Source: Proteles cristata cristata (lineage: Eukaryota > Chordata > Mammalia > Carnivora > Hyaenidae). From it: a DNA stretch of 64,000 nt. The stretch lies in contig JAESUZ010000344.1 of NCBI GenBank assembly GCA_017311185.1, positions 248,001 through 312,000 on the forward strand, written 5' to 3'. Position numbers and translations under genes: made by a program. Positions 56,030 through 64,000 of the stretch are shown one piece after another (position 1 is the first letter of the stretch; each line of letters starts with the position of its first letter). The notes beneath the pieces are model-generated. The model searched no databases. It was not told where the DNA came from and saw only the letters and a list, made by a program, of their open reading frames with translations.

Positions 56030-56385
56030 ATGTTCATTGCAGTATTGTTTATAAGAGTAAAAGATGTTCCCAGATAAGGGATTAGTTAAATAATGGGCTT
56101 TCAATATGCTTGAATGCTATGCAGCAGTGACAATGATGGTATTGAATATGTTTGACATTAATAATGTTCTTGATATGTGGAAAAAGTAGGTCATAAAAGA
56201 GTATGTGCATACAATACATAACTATGTATAAATGATGATAGAAACTGTTCTGGCAGGCTGTGTGCCAAAATACAAATTGTTGTTTATAACTAGCATGTGG
56301 GTTATGAGTGATTCTTACTTATATTTTGCATATGTCAATTTCCTACTTTACCTGCCATGAACATGTATTAGTTGTTTAATAAGGA
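56030..56385 (+). repeat. Old L1M 3' fragment
   Basis: 'gttcattgcagtattgttta', 'gctatgcagcagtgacaatg', 'gatatgtggaaaaagtagg' and 'ttgttgtttataactagc' follow the ORF2 end and 3' UTR of an L1MC/L1MD-type element. Confidence 0.7.
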
Positions 56386-56671
56386 AAAAAAAATTAATTG
56401 TCCCCACAATCAGTACACAAATTTAAAAAGCAGTTATAAGCATGATTAATATCCTTTACCTTAGGCAATAAAACTGACATGCCCATATGTAAACATTGTC
56501 CAAATTTTGTCCTTTAAATATTACTCTTAAGGTTTCTTTTTCTTGAAACATGTCATCATTTTTCCTCTGGCTTCTATTCTTATTCCTGAAAGCTCGAACA
56601 ACTGTTCATCAAAACCTCCTGTCATTGTAGCCAGTGATGTTTTATGTCACTAAATGATCTGAATCTGTAAT
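56386..56671. other. Unassigned DNA
   Basis: Nothing recognised. Confidence 0.3.
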
Positions 56672-56755
56672 CTTTTTTTTTTAATGTATAGACTTGTCAT
56701 ATCACTATGTTGTACCCTTGAAACTAATATAGCACTGTATGCCAACAATGCTTCA
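56672..56755 (+). repeat. Short L1 3'-end insertion with TSD
   Basis: 'cactatgttgtacccttg' and 'aaactaatatagcactgta' are the last bases of an L1 3' end. The 13-mer 'ctgaatctgtaat' flanks the 84-bp segment on both sides (56659-56671 and 56756-56768). The expected A tail before the right duplication is missing, and a T run lies at the left. Confidence 0.6.
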
Positions 56756-56997
56756 CTGAATCTGTAATATCAAAACAAAGGGGTAAACATTATACATAAC
56801 AGAACCTGGCTGAAGCAATTGGTTTTCCATAACTTCTTTGACAGTGCACCCTATTTACCTGATAAAACTTGTTGGTAGGTTTCTGACATTTCCAAAAACC
56901 TAAATTATGATCTGTCCTTGGAGCAGAAGATGTTTGGTGGACATGGTTAACTCCAAGGAGTGTGTTGGACAGATTCATCACAATGTCTAGCAAAGAG

Positions 56998-57130
56998 CAT
57001 TCATTCATTCATTCATCCATTCATTCACTCAACTGTTGAGTGAATTCATGTTATGTGCAGGACACTGTGCTAGAAATTGTGGAATATAACACAGTCCAGG
57101 AAAAGAGATAAGCATGCAGATAATTCATAG
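56998..57130 (+). repeat. (ATTC)n plus ancient repeat fragment
   Basis: An (ATTC)n run (56998-57028) leads into 'gtgcaggacactgtgctag', the familiar start of the 'gagcacctactatgtgcc' repeat. Confidence 0.6.
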
Positions 57131-57159
57131 AGTAATTGTTGACCAAAAAATTAGTTTAG

Positions 57160-57634
57160 TACAGAGGCCAGAGAAACAACCCCCACATATATGGTCAGTT
57201 GACTTTCAGCAAGGGTGCCATGATCTTTCAATGGGGAAAGAATAGTCTTTTTAAGAAACAGTGCTGGGATAACTGGATATCCACATTCAGAAGGATGAAG
57301 TTGGAATCTTGCCTTATATCAAATTTAAAAACTCACTCAAAATGGATCAAAGACCTAAATGTAAGAGCTAAAACTTTGACACTCTTAGAAGAAAACTGAG
57401 AGCTGAATACTCATAACCTCGGATTTGGCAATGGGTTCTTAGAAATGACACCAAAAGCATGAGCAATAAAATAAAAAATAGGTAAATTGGACTTCATTGA
57501 AATTAAAACCTTTTGTGTTTCAAAGGATATTATCAAGAAAGTGGAAAGACCATATATAGAATGAGAATATGTATTTACAAATCATGTGTCTTATAAAGGA
57601 TTGTATCTAGAATACATAAAGAACTCTTACAACT
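57160..57634 (+). pseudogene. L1MA-type ORF2 remnant, left part
   Basis: Old L1 encoding a broken C-terminal part of ORF2p. The frame at 57199-57399 reads the conserved F-Q-W-G-K and R-R-M-K-L-E segments, then meets a stop. 'ggcaatgggttcttagaaatg' and 'aaattggacttcattgaa' follow in nucleotide consensus order. The right side is cut by a CanSINE. It cannot make a protein. Confidence 0.88.
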
Positions 57635-57841
57635 TGGGTGCCTGGATGGCTCAGTCAGTTAAGCATCCAACTTTAGCTCAGTTCATGATCTCACTGTTCA
57701 TGGGTTCAAGCCCCACACCAGAGCCTGACTGAGCTGTCAGCACAGAGCCTGGAGCCTGCTTCAGATTTTGTGTCTCCCTCTCTCTCTGCCCTTCCCCCGC
57801 TCATGCTCTCTCTCAAAATTAAATAAACATTAAAAAAAATT
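57635..57841 (+). repeat. CanSINE inserted in L1
   Basis: Sense copy: 'gggtgcctggatggctcag', 'taagcatccaactttagc', 'gtttcaagccccacacc'-like, and the tail 'ttaaataaacattaaaa'. A 17-bp TSD with one mismatch (57618-57634 and 57842-57858) duplicates L1 sequence 'aaagaactc.tacaact'. Confidence 0.95.
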
Positions 57842-58760
57842 AAAGAACTCCTACAACTCAATAACATAAAGACAGATAACCCAATTAAAAATGGGCAAAG
57901 GATCTGAGTAGACATTTATCCAAAGAAGATAAAATGGCCAATAAACACATGAAAATGTTACATGAAAAGATGCTTGAAATCATTAGTCATCAGGGAAATG
58001 TAAATCAAGGACCCAGCGAGATACAGCTTCACACCCATGAGGATGACTATAACCAAAATGTCAGGTAATAAGTGATAGCAAGGATGTGTAGATACCAGAA
58101 CCCTCTCATTTTGCTGGTAAGAATGGAAAATGGTGCAGCTGCTGTGGGAAACAGTTTGGTGGTTTCTCAAAAAGTTGAGTATAGAGTTATATGACCCATT
58201 GATTCCATTCCTTGGTATGTACCCAAAAGAATTGAAAGAGGAACTTAAACAGATATTTGTACACCAATGTTCATAAAAGGATTATTCAGAACAGCCCAAT
58301 GGGGAAACAACCCAAATGTTCATCAACAGATGAATGGATAAAATCTGGTAAATGCACCCAATGCAATATTACTTAGCCTTAAAAAGGAATGAAGTTCTGG
58401 CTTCCACTACAACATGGGTGAACCTTGAAAACATCATACTGAGTCAAATAAGCCAGACATAGAAGGACAAATACTACATGATTTCACTAGTATGAACTGC
58501 CTGGAATAAGCAAGTTCATAGAGACTGTAAGTGGAATAGAGGTTCTCAGGGGCTGGGGGCAGGAGGTGGAAGTAGGGCTTTATAGTTTAATGGGTGCAGA
58601 GTTTCAGTTTGGGATGATAAAAAAATTCTGGAAGTGAATAGTGATGATGATTGTACAACATTGTGAATGTACTTAATGCTACTGAATGGTATACTTAAAA
58701 ATGGCTAAGGTGATAAATTTAGTGTTATGTATATTTTACTGCATGCACAAAAAATAACCT
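57842..58760 (+). repeat. L1MA-type L1, right part and 3' UTR
   Basis: Resumes the L1 cut at 57634: 'ccaattaaaaatgggcaaag', 'gtgcagctgctgtgggaaac', 'caacagatgaatggataaa', 'gccttaaaaaggaatgaag', 'gtgaaccttgaaaacatca' and 3' UTR 'ggttctcaggggctgggg' to 'aaaatggctaaggtgataa'. Frames are broken. Confidence 0.9.
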
Positions 58761-58989
58761 ATAAAATAAGAGGAACCTTGAGTTTTTCCAAGACAGGTTT
58801 TTGTCCCAAAAAGTCTCTCACTTTACTTAATGTGGTTAATTTATTGATAATTACAAGAACTTTTGTTCATTCCGTTTTCTAACAAAAAGTGAGCTCCTGC
58901 TATTATTAATGTGCTCACATTAAATTTTGTAAAGCACCAAATGCATTAGTTTATAACAAATGAGGCTTGGAATAATCAGAATCTATATA
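58761..58989. other. AT-rich unassigned DNA
   Basis: Between two L1s; nothing recognised. Confidence 0.3.
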
Positions 58990-59181
58990 TAAAATAAATG
59001 AATCTCAACCATCACATCTTTTACAAAATTAAATAAAAATGGATCATAGATTTAAGTATAAAATGTGAAACTATAAACCTTGCAAAAGAAAACAGGATGA
59101 AAACTTTGTAGCTGTGGATTAGCCTTAAAAGTGTTAGGACACCAAAATATGATTCATTAAAAAAAAAAAAAAAAAAAAGAT
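58990..59181 (+). repeat. L1MB-type L1, first part
   Basis: 'aaatggatcatagatttaag' and 'gtgaaactataaaccttgc' are L1 ORF2 sequence of an old element; it ends in an A run at 59159-59178 where a SINE pair is inserted. Confidence 0.75.
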
Positions 59182-59375
59182 GGGGCGCCTGGGTGGCTCA
59201 GTCAGTTAAGCATCTGACTCTTCGTTTTGGCTCAGGTCATGATCTCATGGTTCATGAGAGGCTTGTGTTGGGCTCCTCACTAAGAGTGTGGAGGCTGATT
59301 GAGATTCTCTCTCTCCTTGTCTCTCTGTCTCTCCCCTGCTCACATATGCGTGCTCTCTGAAAAATAAATAAATGA
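59182..59375 (+). repeat. CanSINE, first of a tandem pair
   Basis: 'ggggcgcctgggtggctcag', 'aagcatctgactcttcg', 'caggtcatgatctcatgg', then 'gaggctgattgagattctc' and an 'aaataaataaatgaaca' tail. It lacks part of the B-box region ('ttcatgagaggcttgtg'). Confidence 0.93.
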
Positions 59376-59380
59376 ACAGT

Positions 59381-59607
59381 GTGCGCCTGGGTGGCTTAGT
59401 CAGTTAAGCATCTGAGTTAGGCAGGTCATGATCTCTCAGTCTATAAGCTCGAGCCCTGCATCGAGCTCTGTGGTGACAGCTCAGAGCCTGGAGCCTTCTT
59501 CTGTGTCTCCCTCTCTCTTTGCCTCTCCCCTGCTCACACTGTGTCTCTCTCTCCTCAAAATAAACAAACATTTAAAAAAATAAAAAAAATAAGTAAACAT
59601 TAAAAAA
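59381..59607 (+). repeat. CanSINE, second of a tandem pair
   Basis: 'gtgcgcctgggtggcttag' begins about 5 bp after the previous tail; 'ggcaggtcatgatctctc', 'agagcctggagccttctt', and a long A-rich tail with 'aaataaacaaacatttaaa'. Confidence 0.93.
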
Positions 59608-59645
59608 ATAAATTGGAATTCATCACAGTTTAAAACTGTTTCTCT
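59608..59645 (+). repeat. L1MB-type L1, second part
   Basis: 'ttggaattcatcacagttta' resumes the host L1 and ends in 'aaaactgtttctct', the left target copy for the next L1. Confidence 0.75.
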
Positions 59646-59668
59646 AAATCAAGAAACTGATCCCATTC

Positions 59669-60097
59669 TCAAGAAGATGTGGCTTATCTATACCATGGAA
59701 TACTACATGGCAATGAGAATGAAATCTGGCCATGTGTAGCAACATGGATGGACCTTGAGGGTGTTATGCTGAGTGAAATAAGTCAGGCAGAGAAGGACAA
59801 ATATCATATGTTTGCACGTATAGGAGGATTAGGAGGAACTTAACTGAGGAACAAGGGGGAGAAGAAGGGGGGAAATGGTGGGGGAAAGGGAGAGAGGCAA
59901 ACCATGAGAGACTCTTGACTGACAAAAACTGAGGACTGATGGATGTGGGGGGGAGGGGGGATAGGCATGAAGGAGGGCACTTGTGGGGATGAGCACTGAG
60001 TGTTATGTGGAAACTAATTTGACAATAAACTATTTGTAAAAAATAAATAAATAAACATTTAAAAAATAAAAAAAAAAAGAAACATCAAAAAAAAAAA
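59669..60097 (+). mobile_element. Second carnivore L1 3' end nested in the L1
   Basis: Starts 'tcaagaagatgtggctta', covers the last ORF2 codons, the 3' UTR and an A-rich tail. The 15-bp 'aaactgatcccattc' flanks it (59654-59668 and 60098-60112). Compared with the host copy at 61491-61875 it has a 4-base loss near 59719 that shifts the ORF2 frame. The two 3' ends are roughly 92% identical by eye, so both belong to related subfamilies. Confidence 0.9.
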
Positions 60098-60112
60098 AAA
60101 CTGATCCCATTC

Positions 60113-61672
60113 ACAATTGCACAAAAAACCAAAGAATACCTAGGAATAAACCTAACCAAGGATATAAGAGATCTGTATGATGAAAACTACAGAAACCTTA
60201 TGAAGGAAATTGAAGAAGACACAAAGAAATGTAAAGACTTTCCATGCTCATGGATTGGAAGAATAAATATAGTTAAAATGTCATTACTACCCAAAGCAAT
60301 CTACACATTCAATGCAATCCCAATCAAAATTGCTCCAGCATAGTACTCAAAACTAGAACAAACTACCCTAAAATTTGTATGGAACCACAAAAGACCCCAA
60401 ATAGCCAAAGTAATATTGAAGAAGAAAACCAAAACAGGAGACATCACCATCCCAGAATTTAGCCTCTACTACAAAGCTGTCATCATCAAGACAGTATGGT
60501 ATTAGCACAAAAACAGACACATAGACCAATGGAATAGAATTGAGAACTCAGAATTGGACCCAAAAGTATACAGCCAACTAATCTTTGACAAAGCAGGAAA
60601 GAGTATCCAGTGGAAAAAAGACAGCCTCTTTAACAGATGGTGCTGGGAGAAGTGGACAGCCACATGCAGAAGAATGAAACTAGATCATGTTCTCACACCA
60701 TACACAAAAATAAATTCAAAATGGATAAGGGACCTGAATGTGAGACAGAAAACCATCAAAACTCTAGAGGAGAAAGCAGGAAACAACCTCCTTGACCTCC
60801 ACCACAGCAATTTCTTACTTGACACATCCCCAAAAACAAAAGTATCAAGAACAAAAATAAATGATTGGGACCTCATCAAGATTAAAAACTTCTGCACAGC
60901 AAAGGAAACAATCCATAAAACTAATAGACAATCGACAGAATGGGAAAAGATAGTTGGAAATGATATATCAGATAAAGGGTTAATATCCAAAATCTGTAAG
61001 AAACTCACCAAACTTCATACCCGAAAAACAAACAACCCAGTAAAGAAATGGGCAGAAGATATGAACCGATACTTTTCCAAAGAGGACATCCAGATGACCA
61101 ACAGACACGTGAAATGATGCTCAGCATCCCTCCTCATCAGGGAAATGCAAATCAAAATCACACTGAGATACCACTTCACACCAGTCAGAGTGGCTAAAAT
61201 GAGCAAATCAGAGGACTCTAGATGCTGGTGAGGATGTGGAGAAACGGGCACCCTCCTACACTGTTGGTGGGAATGTAAACTGGTACAGCCCCTCTGGAGA
61301 ACAGTGTGGAGGTTCCTCAGGAAACTAACAATAGAACTCCCCTATGACCCAGCAATAGCACTGCTAGGAATTTACCCAAGGGATACAGAAATGCTGAGGC
61401 ATAGGAGCACATGTACCCCAATGTTCATAGTAGCACTCTCCACAATAGCTAAAACATGGAAAGAGCCTAAGTGTCCATCAACAGATGAATGGATCAAGAA
61501 GATGTGGTTTATCGATACCATGGAATACTACATGGCAATGAGAAGGAATGAAATCTGGCCATGTGTAGCAACATGGATGGACCTTGAGGGTGTTATGCTG
61601 AGCGAAGTAAGTCAGGCAGAGAAGGACAAATATCTTATGTTTGCACATATAGGAGGATTAGGAGGAACTTAA
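60113..61672 (+). pseudogene. L1 ORF2 C-terminal part with four stops
   Basis: Encodes the region of L1 ORF2p downstream of the reverse-transcriptase catalytic core. One frame is readable to the natural stop at 61670-61672, including the segments R-R-M-K-L, K-W-I-R-D-L-N and Y-Y-M-A-M-R-R-N. It is interrupted by TAG at 60341-60343, TAG at 60503-60505, TGA at 61115-61117 and TGA at 61229-61231. Three of the four look like simple G-to-A or C-to-T changes or single substitutions in otherwise well-kept sequence. The endonuclease and catalytic part of the reverse transcriptase are missing through 5' truncation. This element cannot move by itself. Confidence 0.9.
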
Positions 61673-61875
61673 CGGAGGACCGTGGGGGAGAAGAAGGGGG
61701 GAAATAGTGGGGGAGAGGGAGGGAGGCAAACCACGAGAGACTCTTGTATGCTGAGAATGAACTGAGGACTGATGGGTGTGGGGGGGGAGGGGGGTTGATG
61801 GGCATGGAGGAGGGCACTTGTGGGGATGAGCACTAGGTGTTATATGGAAACCAACTTGACAGTAAACTATTTGTA

Positions 61876-61907
61876 AAAATGAATGAATGAATGAATGAAT
61901 GAATGAA
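61876..61907. repeat. (GAAT)n tail microsatellite
   Basis: Seven to eight GAAT units at the L1 3' end, immediately before the TSD; a microsatellite formed from the element's A-rich tail. Confidence 0.95.
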
Positions 61908-61908
61908 T

Positions 61909-62510
61909 AAAACTGTTTCTCTGTGAAAGATACCATTAAAATGGTGAAAAGAAAAACCACGCATTGGGAGAATTATTTGCAATTCATATGTATAACAAAA
62001 GACTTGTATCTAGAATATATAAAGAATTCTCAAAACTCAAGAATGAGATAAACAACCCCTGTAAAATTGGGCAAGATTTGAACAGACTTTTCACCATAGA
62101 ATTACATTGAAGGCAAATAAGCCTATAAAAAGGTGCTGAACATCATTAGTCATTGGAGAAATCCAAGTTAATAACATAGAGATATTACCACACACCTAGG
62201 AGAAGGGTTGATATTCTCTCCCTTTCCTCAAAAGCCAAAACAACAAACCTTGATAATGCAGGTGTTGGAGAGGATGCAGAGTAAATGGCACTAACAAACA
62301 TTGCTGGTAGGACTGTGAAATGGTGCGGTCACTTTAGAAATAGTGTGACAATTTCTTATAAGTCAGGCATACACCCACCCCTTGACCTAGCCATTCTACT
62401 CCTAGGCATTTGCTCAAGAGAAACAAAAACTTAAGCTCACGTAAATACCTGTACCTGAGTGGTCATAGCAGCTTCATTATTATTTATTATTCACAATAGT
62501 CCAAAACCCT
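61909..62510 (+). repeat. L1MB-type L1, third part
   Basis: Resumes at the right target copy: 'gtgaaagataccattaaaa', 'gacttgtatctagaatata', 'atgcaggtgttggagagga', 'attctactcctaggcattt' and 'catagcagcttcattatta' follow ORF2 order. Many indels; no frame. Confidence 0.85.
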
Positions 62511-63049
62511 GGATGGGTGGCAAGGGCTGTGATGAGTTGAAAGAGTTGGGGACCCCAAAGATGCATGGTCACAGTGCAGGCTTCATCTAGTTGGGTGCAA
62601 GGAGGGAGGGAGTGGTGTCCCAAGGTAGACTTGACTTATAGGAGACAGGTAGTTGTTGGGGGAGTGTGGAGCATGGAGAACATTCCAGTAGTAGTGACTC
62701 TGTGGGGTGCCCTCCACAGGTTCAAGGAATTCCAAGGCTTTGGCAGAAGAGGAAGGTGTTGAGTGTGTCTGGAGTACAAGTGTGAGATGGTGGGAGGGTG
62801 GACGAGGGAGAGGTCGGCAGAGTGTAGGTAGAGGACATTACTTGGGCTGCCTCTGCCTCTGCCCAGCCTTGGAGAAGTATATGTTCTCAGGTGTGTGTTC
62901 CAAGGGCCCTAAGGAGGGAGGACTGGGCATAGCAAGGCTGGCGGGGATGTTGGGAAGGTGCCTGAGGCATTGAGGTAGAGAGGTGTGTGTGAACTGGACT
63001 TGGCTTGGTTGGCATGGTTAAAAGTGAACATTTCTGAGCAAAATCAAGG
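62511..63049. other. Unassigned G-rich DNA
   Basis: No repeat recognised; open frames have no recognisable domain. Confidence 0.35.
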
Positions 63050-63854
63050 GGGAAAAACAAGCCTTTTCCAGAAGATTGCTTTGTTTTCTTCCTTTTCCTC
63101 CTCTTCTTTCTTGGTGGTTTCTAAAGAAAGTTGCTTTTCTCTTTTCTTGCCCTCAACCCCCATCGCACAGACTCAGATCTGTTAGAGAGGGAGTCTTACT
63201 AACATAAGATGGATGGGTTTGGCCACGGGGCGTTTTGCATTTCCCAGGATAACATTTGTCTTTATTTTAAATCATCAAAACAGCATTTAAGGGAGAACAG
63301 GGATCCGTGCATGCTTTTATTCACCGTGTTTTCCAATTGCTGGCATTATTCTCTAATAACAGGATGTGTACACGATATGATGTAGAGGCCACTGGGCTGC
63401 AGAGCAGCCATTAGCTTTCCCTCAAAAATAAAAAGAGACTGCCGTTTGAATAATGATCCCTGGCTGTTTTCTTTGTACATGGGCCATTTCCTTAATTAGG
63501 TTTCAAGCTTCATCTCTCTTGTTTTTAACTAAAAAGCCAAGTGAGAGAGAGACAAATTGCATTATGGGGGGAAAGGACAGGAATATGTTTCATGCAAAGT
63601 AAGGGGTGAAGAAGTAAAATGGGAGATCAGCAGACACCTCAGTGGTCAGGCTGACTTGGGGAGAGCTGGGCTTGGTTCTGGGCTGAATTCAGCATATTTT
63701 GAGGTCAGGGGACCTTTGTACACACGCCCGAGAATACCTCTCCTGCTTCCTATCTGGAGTTTGTGATCCAGGTCTCAGAATTTGTATTCAGGGTCACCTT
63801 TTCCTTCACTCTGCCTTGAAACGACCTTGACAGCATGTCTCAAAGATGCACACC
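63050..63854. other. Repeat-free DNA, possible conserved block
   Basis: About 800 bp without recognised repeats, with AT motifs ('cttaattaggtttcaagc', 'ttgaataatgatccctgg', 'aaatcatcaaaacagcat') and scattered CpGs. No coding frame recognised. Confidence 0.35.
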
Positions 63855-64000
63855 TTAAGAGCCAGACAGCCTGGATTCAAATCCTGCCTTGCTGTGAACC
63901 AGATCTGTGACCTTGAGCAAGCCATAGCATTCCTTGTAGCCCCAGTTAAAATGGGGGCGGTGATAGTAGCTACTTCACAGAGTTGTCTTGGGATTAAACT
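63855..64000 (+). repeat. MIR, cut by window end
   Basis: 'agccagacagcctggattca', 'gtgaccttgagcaagccat', 'ttaaaatgggggcggtgata' and 'cagagttgtcttgggatta' are close to the MIR consensus; the element runs off the right edge. Confidence 0.9.

Larger units (their letters stand above)
59646..61908 (+). mobile_element. Carnivore L1 insertion, 5'-truncated, itself interrupted
   Basis: A 5'-truncated L1 bracketed by the perfect 14-bp TSD 'aaaactgtttctct' (59632-59645 and 61909-61922) and inserted in the same orientation as its L1MB host. Its first 23 bases precede a nested L1 fragment (59669-60097). The body resumes at about 60113 and runs through ORF2, a 3' UTR from 61673, and a tail that is now (GAAT)n (61876-61907). 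Confidence 0.93.

Overview
This 64 kb window looks like non-coding nuclear DNA from a carnivore, most likely a cat (Felidae). About 23 copies of the tRNA-Lys-derived CanSINE are present. They carry the 'gcgcctgggtggct' head, the 'tcaggtcatgatctc' body and the A-rich 'aaataaacattaaaa' or 'tagaaataaataaaaca' tail typical of felid copies. A carnivore L1 lies near the right end, and ancient mammalian repeats (MIR, L2, MLT1/MLT2 LTRs, HAL1, L1M) fill much of the rest. I found no convincing protein-coding gene, rRNA or intact tRNA. The window is best read as intergenic or deep-intronic sequence. All family names come from memory and by-eye comparison; treat edges as +/-10 bp unless a target-site duplication (TSD) fixes them.

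Layout. 1-5 kb: an LTR fragment, unique AT-rich DNA, then an antisense old L1 (about 3.2-4.8 kb) that received two CanSINEs side by side and a 36-bp piece resembling half of a tRNA, flanked by a perfect 18-bp duplication. 5-13 kb: MIRs, CanSINEs, an MLT1 LTR split by a CanSINE, and the 3' end of an L1ME-type element. 13-25 kb: mostly unique DNA with MIRs, an L1 3' end, several CanSINEs and HAL1. A 69-bp splice-bounded open stretch near 17.1-17.2 kb is the only exon-like signal. 25-31 kb: MLT1, an MLT2-like LTR, and two 113-bp blocks about 90% identical to each other. 31-42 kb: the most repeat-poor part, with AT-rich homeodomain-type motifs, a CpG-preserved patch near 38.2 kb and one good L2. 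42-57 kb: mixed repeats, two long polypyrimidine tracts, and a CanSINE containing a 106-bp copy of sequence from 476 bp upstream. 57-62.5 kb: a nest of L1s: an L1MA-type element split by a CanSINE, then an L1MB-type element split by a tandem CanSINE pair and by a younger L1, itself split by another L1 3' end. 62.5-64 kb: unique DNA and a MIR.

No set of genes works together here, and I found no undescribed biological system. The parts most worth a second look are the tRNA-half insertion, the two short local duplications, the nested insertions with their duplications, the lone candidate exon, and the repeat-poor blocks that may hold regulatory sequence.
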